A stretch of DNA of 64,000 bases from Bdellovibrionia bacterium. Lineage in GTDB: Bacteria > Bdellovibrionota > Bdellovibrionia > Bdellovibrionales > JAGQZY01. The stretch spans positions 62,001 to 126,000 of the forward strand of contig JAUHWH010000006.1 in the NCBI GenBank assembly GCA_030424715.1, in the 5' to 3' direction. Within the stretch, counting starts at the first letter, position 1. Every line of letters starts with the position of its first letter. The notes under the pieces are model-generated. The model was not told the origin of the DNA. It did not search any database and saw only the letters and a program-made list of their open reading frames with translations. Both the position numbers and the translations under genes were made by a program. This document shows, piece by piece, positions 41,495-49,927 of the stretch.

Positions 41495-42316
41495 TTAGTG
41501 GCTGCTTTCTTGAATGACTTCTTCGGCCTGTAAGTTTTCGCCATGGCGGTAGCGATCCACCAAGTTCTCGTCGTTGCTCGGAAATGAAAACAGCAGAGCA
41601 TGACTATTGGTGCCCTCGTCCTCAAGTGTGATCGCGATGTAGTAAAGGTGTTCAGCCCCTTCCTCTGCGCGCGATAGGTCCTTGATAAAAGTGACCAACG
41701 TGTATCCGCCAGAGGTGGTGTTGCGCCAGATTTCATCGGCCTCTTCGATGGTTTCTTCTCGAAGTTCGGCATAGTTTTGAAACAGGGACTCATCGAGATC
41801 TTGGGTGCTACGGACGATCAGCATCGCCTTGTAAAGACCAAGAGCAAGTTCATCTCCTTCGCTGAGCGCATCACCCTCGATGCCGCCGTAGCCAACATCT
41901 TCGCGGGTTTTATCGTAAACCAGTTCACCCCTACGGTAGGTTTCGCAAAGCACATCAAATTTCGTTGGAAAATGTAAAAACACAAAAGTGGGGACATCTT
42001 CTGCCAAATAGGCCAGGGCAACATAATAATAAATATCGTCGTTTTCAGTGTCTTCAAAGCATTTAATGAAATTGTAGATCACTGTCCCTTTAACGCTCTC
42101 GGTGTCCTCCCAAACTTCGTCTGGTGAATGCAACAGATCCTCGAGTTCTTCTTCTTTGCCTGTGGATTCTTCGTCGGTGAAGTCCTCTTTGGTGCGGAGT
42201 TTTAAAAACTCGGACTCCAGCTTTTTAATAGGTTTGGCGAAATGTTTTAGCACTTCGTCTTCGCTATTAAAAACGAGATCGTTTTCTTTATCGATGATGA
42301 TGGTTTCTTCTTGCAT
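41495..42316 (-). CDS. Acidic protein with an internal duplication, function unknown
   Basis: About 273 residues from the ATG at 42316 (a GTG eight codons upstream is an alternative). There is no signal peptide, so it is probably cytoplasmic. Two similar modules are seen: the first has EVWEDTESVKGTVIYNFIKC, IYYYVALAYL and ETYRRGELVYD; the second has EIWRNTTSGGYTLVTFIKDL, LYYIAITLED and DRYRHGENLQ. The repeated pattern E-x-W, YY-hydrophobic strand and YR-G-E recalls proteins annotated as PBECR-type nuclease folds, but I am not sure of that link. The linker is strongly acidic. Confidence 0.65.
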   Translation of the reverse strand: MQEETIIIDKENDLVFNSEDEVLKHFAKPIKKLESEFLKLRTKEDFTDEESTGKEEELEDLLHSPDEVWEDTESVKGTVIYNFIKCFEDTENDDIYYYVALAYLAEDVPTFVFLHFPTKFDVLCETYRRGELVYDKTREDVGYGGIEGDALSEGDELALGLYKAMLIVRSTQDLDESLFQNYAELREETIEEADEIWRNTTSGGYTLVTFIKDLSRAEEGAEHLYYIAITLEDEGTNSHALLFSFPSNDENLVDRYRHGENLQAEEVIQESSH

Positions 42317-42535
42317 AGATTTCTCTTTCTTCTTGCTCACACCCTCTATAGTACCCGGTTTTTCAGTCAGAAGGCTACGTTTATGACTGGCAATGTCAAA
42401 TTAACACAGCCAAGTTCTGCCAATTTTGTAAACAATCATCCCATAAATGGACTTGCCTGCACCCCAAAAAATGACTCAGAATAGGATGTAAGAAGATATC
42501 ATTTTCATGGATGAACCGATCGCAAGGAGGCGAAG

Positions 42536-42853
42536 GTGCAAGACTTGACCTATGACTGTTTAGAGCAAATGGACAATCTGATTTTACAATCAGCAAAAGG
42601 TGTTCATTTACTATTCGAGAAAAATGAAATCGTTGCTGCTTTGAACGATGTCAACCGGCACAAAGACGAAAACGACATTGAGAAATTAAAAAAAATCCAA
42701 GAGGTTCTCTATGAGTTTATCAGTCTTAAAAGATACGACGAGAAACGAGATTTTTTGAAAACCCTATCAAAGGGGGAACACTCTTTATTGATTCGTGCTT
42801 ATTTTAAAATCGTCGAAAACTCGATGATGAACAAAGTAAAGACTCGTCACTAG
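42536..42853 (+). CDS. Small helical protein of unknown function
   Basis: 105 residues starting at a GTG with a very good AAGGAGG five bases upstream. All-helical composition with amphipathic segments (LFEKNEIVAALNDVNRH, KLKKIQEVLYEFISLK). No signal peptide, no cysteine cluster. First gene of a plus-strand run of three. No family recognised. Confidence 0.6.
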   Translation: MQDLTYDCLEQMDNLILQSAKGVHLLFEKNEIVAALNDVNRHKDENDIEKLKKIQEVLYEFISLKRYDEKRDFLKTLSKGEHSLLIRAYFKIVENSMMNKVKTRH

Positions 42854-42910
42854 AGCTCTCTATCTGCTCTGACTACTTAAGCTCGTTAGAATTTAGGCCG
42901 ATACTGAAGG

Positions 42911-43198
42911 ATGAACTGGTTTTTCGTCCTTTTTTCAGTGTTTAACATGCTCTTTGCCGAGCATCGAGTGTTTGAGTTGCGTATTGTTAACGATAAAACT
43001 CAAAAGTCCTACACGGTACACTCGACCTTAGACTGGCTACAGTACGCCGAATACCATCATCTGAGCCGAGATGAACGTGTCGAGTTGGTTGATCATTGGA
43101 TGTGCTGGCGTCGTCGAGAGGGCGTATTTAAACCTCTATGCAAAAGACCAGTCACAGCAGACACACTAAAGTCGGAAAATGCAGAGCCAGAGGGCTGA
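42911..43198 (+). CDS. Small protein of unknown function
   Basis: 95 residues. A short hydrophobic N-terminus (MNWFFVLFSVFNMLF) could be a signal or anchor. The middle is a conserved-looking block with several His and Trp residues (STLDWLQYAEYHHLSRDERV, then DHWMCWRRR). Two cysteines only. Same-strand neighbour of 42536 and 43289. No family recognised. Confidence 0.55.
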   Translation: MNWFFVLFSVFNMLFAEHRVFELRIVNDKTQKSYTVHSTLDWLQYAEYHHLSRDERVELVDHWMCWRRREGVFKPLCKRPVTADTLKSENAEPEG

Positions 43199-43288
43199 CG
43201 GCCCCTGTCCCATGCTATTCTAGAGTTGTTCGAAGAGCTGATGTTTGGTTCAGGATGAATCATCAGAAACGATCTAGGAAGGATAGCT

Positions 43289-44491
43289 GTGCCCTCGGAT
43301 TATTCGATAAAGAAAAACAACCATCGTCAACAGATGGAGCTTCTCGATCGCTCCCAGAAGAGTGAAATATGGAAGAAGAAAGAGAATCACAAACAGGCTC
43401 TGTCCGAGCTGCGTAATCGGCATGCCATCGAAAAACAGCAACATCAAGTGAGTGGTAAAAATCAAATCGAGACGATTAAGCAAAACAACGACACCTTTGT
43501 ACAGAAGGAGAGATTGAATCACAATGAGCGACTCAATCAGTTGAAGCTACAGGAGCAAAAAGACTATCAAAAAGCGGCCAATGAGAAAGCTCGTGAAAAT
43601 GCTCGGTTACGAAGACAGGCTGAGGTCGAAAAAGAAAATCACATTAAAGTGCGTGAGCAAAGCCGCAAGATGGCCATGGCAAAGAAATCCATGACGGCAA
43701 AGCAGCTTGAAGACATGGACCGTGAATCTCGGTTTTTAGCTCAGCAAAAACGGGCGCAACATCAAGAGCGCCAACAAACCTTGCAAAAGGGACACAACCG
43801 CGAGGTGCAACGGATCCAGCAGCAAGGACAAGAGACCATTCAGGACCGTCGGCAGAAATATCATCAGAAAGAAGTAAAGCAAAAAGAAGCCCATCAGCAC
43901 AATATAAACAAAAATCAGAATCAATTCGAAACTGTTCGAAAAAACCAGCACAATTATTATCATAAAAAGTTAGATGAAGACGAACAGTTTTTCCAAGACC
44001 AAATTAAGGACCAGCGCAAAGAATATACAGAGCGCTATCAAGAGAACGAGAAGTTCAATAAAGCCGCCTTCGAGAATCAAGACAATCGCTTGTCAGAAGA
44101 GATGTTTAAACTGAAAAAAGATTTCGTTTCGACAGCCAAGTTTTACGAAGACCGTAAAGACGATCCCTTTTATTCATTGGTCGACTTCGGTGCCGATTTT
44201 GTTGAGGGAGAGGCCTTTTACGAAGTGAAGGCGAAAGTGCCCGAGCATGAAATGAAAAATGTTCGTGTTCATATCCAACCCAATAAAATATCATTGCATG
44301 CGGCAAGACAGCATGAACAAGAGTTTAAAGATGATAATGAAAAAATTGGCTCCAATATATCTCAAACCATTCGTCAAGAGTTTGAGCTGGCAAAACCCGT
44401 GGAGTACGAACAAGCTGTGAAAACATTTAAAGACGGTGTTTTAACCATCACGGTTCCGAAAAAGGGTTATTATCGTTTTGGCATGAGTTAG
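43289..44491 (+). CDS. Coiled-coil protein fused to a C-terminal small-heat-shock-like domain
   Basis: 400 residues from a GTG with AGGAAGGA five bases upstream. Residues 1-265 are extremely rich in Lys, Gln, Glu, His and Arg and should form a long coiled coil (HNINKNQNQFETVRKNQHNY, RQAEVEKENHIKVREQSRKM). Residues about 290-400 resemble an alpha-crystallin/HSP20 domain: FYEVKAKVPEHEMKNVRVHI, KISLHAARQHEQEF and FKDGVLTITVPKKGYY; GVLTITVPK is the family's closing motif. A holdase on a coiled-coil scaffold is the inference. No signal peptide. Lies directly after two unknown small genes. Confidence 0.78.
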   Translation: MPSDYSIKKNNHRQQMELLDRSQKSEIWKKKENHKQALSELRNRHAIEKQQHQVSGKNQIETIKQNNDTFVQKERLNHNERLNQLKLQEQKDYQKAANEKARENARLRRQAEVEKENHIKVREQSRKMAMAKKSMTAKQLEDMDRESRFLAQQKRAQHQERQQTLQKGHNREVQRIQQQGQETIQDRRQKYHQKEVKQKEAHQHNINKNQNQFETVRKNQHNYYHKKLDEDEQFFQDQIKDQRKEYTERYQENEKFNKAAFENQDNRLSEEMFKLKKDFVSTAKFYEDRKDDPFYSLVDFGADFVEGEAFYEVKAKVPEHEMKNVRVHIQPNKISLHAARQHEQEFKDDNEKIGSNISQTIRQEFELAKPVEYEQAVKTFKDGVLTITVPKKGYYRFGMS

Positions 44492-44561
44492 TGACATTCT
44501 TGGTAGTGACTTTTTGGTACGACTCTGAGATTCTTCTCGTGTAACTGCAGAGGTTGTTTTG

Positions 44562-45347
44562 ATGAAATTTAATTTTAAAAATTCGAATGCTGAAACCATG
44601 TCAGGGCGTCTTGATTTACCCGATGGCCCGGTACGAGCTTACGCTTTGTTTGCTCACTGCTTCACATGTTCTAAGGACGTCATCGCCGCGAGTGCTATCT
44701 CTCGAAAACTCACGGAGCAAAACATAGCGGTTTTGCGGTTTGACTTCACCGGGCTCGGCAATAGTGAGGGGGACTTCTCCAACACGAACTTCTCTTCTAA
44801 TGTCGATGACCTTCGCTCGGCTTGTCGCGCCCTGGAGGAGCAGTATGAGGCCCCTCAGCTCCTTATTGGCCATAGCTTGGGCGGAGCTGCAGTTTTAAAA
44901 GTCGCACCGGAGCTCAATAGTGTTAGAGCGGTGGTGACTATTGCGGCTCCAAGTTCCGTGGATCACGTTTTGCATTTGTTCGAAAACGACTTACAAGAGA
45001 TCAACGAAAAAGAACAAGCCGAGGTCCATCTAGCTGGCCGAAAGTTTGTTATAAAAAAGCAGTTTATCGACGACATTCAAGAGGCTGAAGTTCTCTTTGG
45101 TGTTGGCCAAATGAAAAAGGCATTGCTAGTGATGCATTCACCGACCGATAATACTGTTTCGATTGATCACGCCTCCAATATTTTTGCAGCGGCCAAGCAC
45201 CCGAAGAGCTTTGTTTCCTTAGAAAAAACCGACCACTTATTAATGAACAAAAAAGATGCCGAGTATGTGGCCACAATCATTGGTGCATGGGGCAACCGTT
45301 ACATCGTTGAAGGGGCGGCCCGAGAAGTTGCCAGCCTCCGAAAGTAA
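44562..45347 (+). CDS. Alpha/beta hydrolase
   Basis: About 261 residues; an AGAGG nine bases before the ATG decides the start (an in-frame TTG precedes it by one codon). Oxyanion and nucleophile regions are visible: ALFAHCFTCSKD, then RFDFTGLGNSEGDF, and the nucleophile elbow LIGHSLGGAAVL (G-x-S-x-G). The acid is likely in SPTDNTVSIDHASNIF and the histidine in LEKTDHLLMN. In many species this fold is fused to OsmC; here there is no fusion. Substrate unknown. Confidence 0.85.
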   Translation: MKFNFKNSNAETMSGRLDLPDGPVRAYALFAHCFTCSKDVIAASAISRKLTEQNIAVLRFDFTGLGNSEGDFSNTNFSSNVDDLRSACRALEEQYEAPQLLIGHSLGGAAVLKVAPELNSVRAVVTIAAPSSVDHVLHLFENDLQEINEKEQAEVHLAGRKFVIKKQFIDDIQEAEVLFGVGQMKKALLVMHSPTDNTVSIDHASNIFAAAKHPKSFVSLEKTDHLLMNKKDAEYVATIIGAWGNRYIVEGAAREVASLRK

Positions 45348-45365
45348 AATTTTTCGGTCGTCCGA

Positions 45366-47696
45366 CTAGTCGGTCATCATATAGGCCAGCGTGACGCCGT
45401 CACCGCCTTCGTGCGGTGTAGAAACCTGCCATCGAGAGATATACACACTTCTTGATAGATGACTACGTACCATCTTCTTGAGGGTGTCGGAGCCATTGCC
45501 GTGAACGATCTTAATACGCTCAAGTTGGTTGGCTTGAGCTTTGTCCAGGGTGATCTCAAGCTTCTCAATGGCATCGTTGGCCGAAAGGCCCCGTAAATCA
45601 ATCTCATCTTTTTTGACGTCGTATACAACGTCGGCACCTTTGTTACTGTTCTTCTTTTTCAGAGGGTTTTGAGTTTTTCGAGGGGGCTTTAGATCCTGCC
45701 AATGGACAAAGAGTCGCATAGAGCCCGATAAAACAGGGATCTCGCCTTTGGCGTTGGCCCGACCTTGCACGATACCGTCTTGATTCAGGTGGGTAACAAA
45801 AACCACGCTTCCGGGGGCAAAAGCCTTTAAGAAGCTTTCGAGGCTTTCGTATTTTTTTTCATCCCCACCGTTCCCTGAGAACTTCACGACTTCTGGAAAG
45901 TCCACTGAAATTTTCTCTCTACGCTCATGGGTTTCAAAGAGGTTTTTAATTTGCCCTTTTTTAAATTCGTCTTTGATTTTGTCCACAGAGGCTTTCACCT
46001 CTTTGCGCATACGTTGTTCTTTTTCGAAATTAAATTCACGTTGCAATTTCTCGTACTCAGTTTGCTTGGCTTGGGCCGCTGTAATTTCTTCGCGCAGTTC
46101 GGCTTTGAGTTGGCCGATCTCATCTTTCATTCGTTCCACTTCTTCCATGGACTGCAAGCGCTTTTGGCCGGCTGGACTCAGGTAGATCTTCGCGTTGTTG
46201 TAAACACTATCGAGGATGCCAATTTTTTTTGCTGTGGCAAAGGCCAACGACTTCCCGGGGATCCCCCGAATAAACTCGTAGGTGGCCCGTCCTGACTCCG
46301 TGTCATAGTTCATCGATCCATTGACGATACCCGAGTCGTCATCCCACCCCATTTTCAGAGGGCCAAGGTGAGAGGTGATCAGTCCAAAAGCTCCCTGATA
46401 GGCATAGTGATGGATAAAGCCACGGGCTAATGCTGCTCCCTCATCAGGGTCAGTGGAGCCACAAATCTCATCGATAAGAACCAAAGACTGGCTGCCCTTG
46501 GCGTGGCAAGCCTGGTCTAATACTTTGAGGTGCCCGGCAAAGGTGCTCAAGCTTTGATCGACGCTCTGGCTGTCACCCACAGCGACGTAGATCTCCTCAA
46601 AAAAAGGCAACTCTGAGTTTTCGCTGGCACAGACGGGGAGCCCACAGCGAGCCATATGTGCAGCCAGTCCGAACGACTTAAGTAAAACCGTTTTGCCTCC
46701 AGCGTTGGGGCCCGAGAGGAGAAGGATCTTTTCTTGATCATTCAAAGTCAGGCTGTTGGGTATGACCACTTCACCATTGAGAACCATGAGCGGATGCTTC
46801 AAGTTTTCAAGGATGATTCGTTGGTCATTAAACCGAATGGGGTTTGCGGAGGTGATGTTCGCAAATTGTGCCATTGCGAGATAGCGATCGACCTCTAGCA
46901 ACACATGTTTTGTCGTCATAAAATCAGTGATCATATAGAAGAGAAAGTCTGAGATTTCTTTAAGCAGTTTGGCGATTTCTTTTTCAATATCAATCTCAAT
47001 CTGTTTGATTCTATTGTTAAGAGGGATAATCTCTTGAGGCTCCATGAACACCGTCTGTTTTGATGAACTGGTGGCATGAATGATTCCACCCACTTCGTGG
47101 CGCATGCCACTTTTCACAGGGATCACCCAGCGCCCTTCTCGATTGGTGACATATTTGTCTTGCAAATGAGGGTCATGATCGTGCCCCTTGACCAATTCGT
47201 CGAGGGTGTTTTGAACCTTGTTACCAAGCTGCTTCTTTTCTTGATGGAGCTTAAAAAGCTCCTCAGAGGCATCTGTCCGGATGTCACCCTGTGGAGTCAT
47301 TAGGTGGTTGATGCTAGAGAGAGGTTCAGTGGCGGACATCAGGCGCGGCTTTAGTGACTCAATCCAGTCTCCTTTTAAGGGCTTTAAGACTTGGCTGAGG
47401 TTGTCGGTTTCCAATAGAAAGAGTCGAATGTCCTTAAGCTCCATAGTTTTAAGAACCGCATTTTTCTCCAGCCGGAGAGACCAGGAGTGGAACAGGTCAA
47501 GACTTTCCATGTAGGGGCGTTGTCCCGTTTTTAAGATCTGTTGGGCTTCAGAGATGGTGGCGAAACTGTGTTCGGCCGCCGCTTTGTTATGGAGGGGGAT
47601 GGTTTTTCTTAAGCTCTCTTTGCACTCGGAGCAGGTTGCAAATTCAACGAGGTGGGCGAGTGTTTTGTCCCAGTCTATGTTTGCCAGTTCTTGCAA
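45366..47696 (-). CDS. mutS2: MutS2-family ATPase with Smr domain
   Basis: About 776 residues, related to MutS2/RqcU, which acts on recombination or stalled ribosomes. Walker A is SGPNAGGKTVLLKSFG (residues about 325-340), the Walker B region is LVLIDEICGSTDPDEG, and VDQSLSTFAGHLKVL is the MutS signature. A helical linker (DEIGQLKAELREEITAAQAK) is followed by an SH3-like segment and a C-terminal Smr domain (IDLRGLSANDAIEKLE, then HGNGSDTLKKMV). The frame is open to 47723, but TTG at 47696 has GGAGGAG six bases upstream and puts the N-terminus at the family's LQELANIDWDK. It overlaps lnt by 53 bases. Confidence 0.92.
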   Translation of the reverse strand: MQELANIDWDKTLAHLVEFATCSECKESLRKTIPLHNKAAAEHSFATISEAQQILKTGQRPYMESLDLFHSWSLRLEKNAVLKTMELKDIRLFLLETDNLSQVLKPLKGDWIESLKPRLMSATEPLSSINHLMTPQGDIRTDASEELFKLHQEKKQLGNKVQNTLDELVKGHDHDPHLQDKYVTNREGRWVIPVKSGMRHEVGGIIHATSSSKQTVFMEPQEIIPLNNRIKQIEIDIEKEIAKLLKEISDFLFYMITDFMTTKHVLLEVDRYLAMAQFANITSANPIRFNDQRIILENLKHPLMVLNGEVVIPNSLTLNDQEKILLLSGPNAGGKTVLLKSFGLAAHMARCGLPVCASENSELPFFEEIYVAVGDSQSVDQSLSTFAGHLKVLDQACHAKGSQSLVLIDEICGSTDPDEGAALARGFIHHYAYQGAFGLITSHLGPLKMGWDDDSGIVNGSMNYDTESGRATYEFIRGIPGKSLAFATAKKIGILDSVYNNAKIYLSPAGQKRLQSMEEVERMKDEIGQLKAELREEITAAQAKQTEYEKLQREFNFEKEQRMRKEVKASVDKIKDEFKKGQIKNLFETHERREKISVDFPEVVKFSGNGGDEKKYESLESFLKAFAPGSVVFVTHLNQDGIVQGRANAKGEIPVLSGSMRLFVHWQDLKPPRKTQNPLKKKNSNKGADVVYDVKKDEIDLRGLSANDAIEKLEITLDKAQANQLERIKIVHGNGSDTLKKMVRSHLSRSVYISRWQVSTPHEGGDGVTLAYMMTD

Positions 47697-49218
47697 TACG
47701 ATCTCCTCCGACAATGAGGCCAATCAGAATCAGCAGGATCAGTGGCCACTTCTTGGAAATCTTAGCATAAAATGTTGAAGGAGGAACAGAGTGAAAGGGG
47801 ACGTCATAAACTTTGTACCATTCTTCGTTGCGGGGCGACTGTTCAAGAACCTGACCATCGTGAAGAATGACCGTAGAAATGCCTGTATTTGTGACTCGAA
47901 TCAACGGGCGACGATTCTCTATGGCTCGTGCGAGGGTCATATACATGTGTTGATATGGCTCAAATGGGTGGCCGAACCAAGAATCATTGGTCAGGTTGAC
48001 AAAGACTTGTGCCCCTTTTGTTTGCAGGTCTGTGGAAAAGTCGTCAAAAAGTCCTTCATAGCAAATTTGTGCCCCAATCTTTAGCTCCCTTGAAGTGAGC
48101 ACGGTTGGCCCTTTGCCTCGACCAAAGTCAGACACCATCGGGAGAAGGTCTTTCAGTTTTGGGTACTGTTTGGCAAAGGGTAAATATTCTCCAAAGGCTA
48201 GAAGCATGGTTTTTTGATAGGATTCTTTGATTTCGTTTTTTTGTAGCAAGGCCATGCCATTGTAGATCGCCCCCCCAGGCTGGAGCTGCTGGTAACTCCC
48301 TGCCAGGATATCAACCTCGAATTGCGACGCTAGGTTTTTTAACTTGCGCAACTGACGTCCACCAGAATTAGCACGAATCACCTCTGGAAAGGCCGTTTCT
48401 GGCCAAATCACAAGTGCCACGCCTGGGTTTTCTTTAAGGCCCTGGCGGGTCAGCTGAATATAGGTGTCCACAATGTGATTAATGAAGCCCACGCCTTTTT
48501 GTGCTTGGATTTTTTCAAGGTTTCCAATGTTTCCTTGAACCAAAAGCACCTTCAGACTCTTATCGGGAGCTTTGAGGTCGAAGGACAAGAAAAGCCCTAA
48601 AAGATTCACCCCCATAAACAGCCCTAGTGCACTGAGAGAAAACTTTTGTAGCCACTGTCCTTTGGAACGATGAATCCAAAACAGAGCGAGCAGAGCATTG
48701 ATGTACAAAGTGATTAGGTTGAGGCCGAAGAACCCAACCCACTCCGCCACTTGCGAGCCCGGCAGTCTAGCCCAAAGCCAAGGGTAGCCAAAGTGCCAAT
48801 AAAAGATAAAAGGGTAGAGGCGTTCACACAAAATGAACACAAGGGGGAGTAAAAATATACCGGCGGTGTCACTGAGTTGTAACTTTTTACACAGAAACTT
48901 CCACAGTAAACCGGCAATGGGATAGTAGAGGTGGGCTAAAGTACAGAAAAGTAAGAGCACCGCAAACCCAGCAGGCCAGGGCATTCGGCCAAACTCGACC
49001 GTGGTGTGTGCAATCCAGTGAAAGCCGATGGCGTTTAGAATAAACTGCGTGAGCCAGCCGGCAAAAAAGATCTTTTTATAGGATCGTTCTTGCCGCCAAA
49101 AGATCCATAGTGGAACGATACAAAACGCGAGAGCCCAGGGTGGGAAGGGTATATAGCTTGTACCAATGAGAATTCCTGATAGAATGGGGAGTAGATAGTA
49201 ACGGAACTTGTTTTGCAT
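47644..49218 (-). CDS. lnt: Apolipoprotein N-acyltransferase
   Basis: About 524 residues, the inner-membrane enzyme that adds the third acyl chain to lipoproteins. About six N-terminal helices precede a periplasmic nitrilase-like domain with the catalytic triad: Glu in VIWPETAFPEV, Lys in YQKTMLLAFGEYLPF, and Cys in AQICYEGLFDDFS. FVNLTNDSWFG is a family signature. C-terminal helix WPLILLILIGLIVGG ends in the region that overlaps mutS2. In-frame ATG codons at 49227 and 49218 and a GTG at 49236 are possible starts; none has an ideal binding site. The many lipoproteins encoded here fit this function. Confidence 0.93.
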   Translation of the reverse strand: MQNKFRYYLLPILSGILIGTSYIPFPPWALAFCIVPLWIFWRQERSYKKIFFAGWLTQFILNAIGFHWIAHTTVEFGRMPWPAGFAVLLLFCTLAHLYYPIAGLLWKFLCKKLQLSDTAGIFLLPLVFILCERLYPFIFYWHFGYPWLWARLPGSQVAEWVGFFGLNLITLYINALLALFWIHRSKGQWLQKFSLSALGLFMGVNLLGLFLSFDLKAPDKSLKVLLVQGNIGNLEKIQAQKGVGFINHIVDTYIQLTRQGLKENPGVALVIWPETAFPEVIRANSGGRQLRKLKNLASQFEVDILAGSYQQLQPGGAIYNGMALLQKNEIKESYQKTMLLAFGEYLPFAKQYPKLKDLLPMVSDFGRGKGPTVLTSRELKIGAQICYEGLFDDFSTDLQTKGAQVFVNLTNDSWFGHPFEPYQHMYMTLARAIENRRPLIRVTNTGISTVILHDGQVLEQSPRNEEWYKVYDVPFHSVPPSTFYAKISKKWPLILLILIGLIVGGDRIARTGKHRLGQNTRPPR

Positions 49219-49292
49219 ACCCTTCATATTACGCACAGATTCTGCTACGATCTAGAAAGAATTTTGTATTTTTAGCTCAACGGAGATATTTC

Positions 49293-49901
49293 ATGGACGA
49301 ATATCAAATGGAGTTTTCAACAGGCTTTGGAGAATCTTACCAAAACTGCCCCGCCTGTGGAAAAGAAATGGTCACTGGACATAACGAGTGCTTTCGTTGT
49401 GGTGTGGTTGTTGATCGTTTTCAAGACCGCATTGCGCAGAAGAGCACTAAGGAGACGATTGGTGGTATTGACCATCTATCGTCGTTGGATATTAAAACTT
49501 TAGATAAAAAGTGGAAACAAGTTGTGGTCAATTATAACGACCAAAACACCCACCAAGAATTCATTGGGCAGTGTCAAAAAAATGGAGCGCTGCCATTTGC
49601 TGTCTATCATTACTCGAAGATGCTTGAAATCGATCGAGAAGACGACATCGCCCAGTTGATGCGACGCCAGGCTTTGTCTCGATTAACGGTGTCAATGGTG
49701 AAGGCCGGTGACAATGAATCCACTCACTCGATCCACCGATCCGTCGATATTTTTATTAAATGGGTCAACTGGGTGGGGTTGGTTTCGAGCACCAGCTGTG
49801 TGATGGCCGGTCTTCTTATCCCTGGCGCCCGTAACCTAGTGGGACTCGGTGTAGCCGCCCTGACCCTATTTGTCGCCCTATTTCTCTATCGTCGTTCTTA
49901 A
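49293..49901 (+). CDS. Zinc-ribbon protein with a C-terminal membrane anchor
   Basis: 202 residues. Residues 17-40 form a zinc ribbon (NCPACGKEMVTGHNECFRCG; CxxC..CxxC). The middle is helical, and residues 152-200 form two hydrophobic segments (WVNWVGLVSSTSCVMAGLLI and NLVGLGVAALTLFVALFLYR), so it is a tail-anchored membrane protein. Not recognised by family. It is divergent from lnt and 26 bases from the mltD-like gene, so it may be co-transcribed with it. Confidence 0.65.
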   Translation: MDEYQMEFSTGFGESYQNCPACGKEMVTGHNECFRCGVVVDRFQDRIAQKSTKETIGGIDHLSSLDIKTLDKKWKQVVVNYNDQNTHQEFIGQCQKNGALPFAVYHYSKMLEIDREDDIAQLMRRQALSRLTVSMVKAGDNESTHSIHRSVDIFIKWVNWVGLVSSTSCVMAGLLIPGARNLVGLGVAALTLFVALFLYRRS

Positions 49902-49927
49902 AACTGTCGAACCAAGGAGCCCTTAGT

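Noticed and set aside
45362-45373. 12-bp perfect palindrome at the mutS2 stop as an operator or att site
   Set aside because: It is short, overlaps the stop codon of a coding region, and has no second copy or mobile gene nearby.
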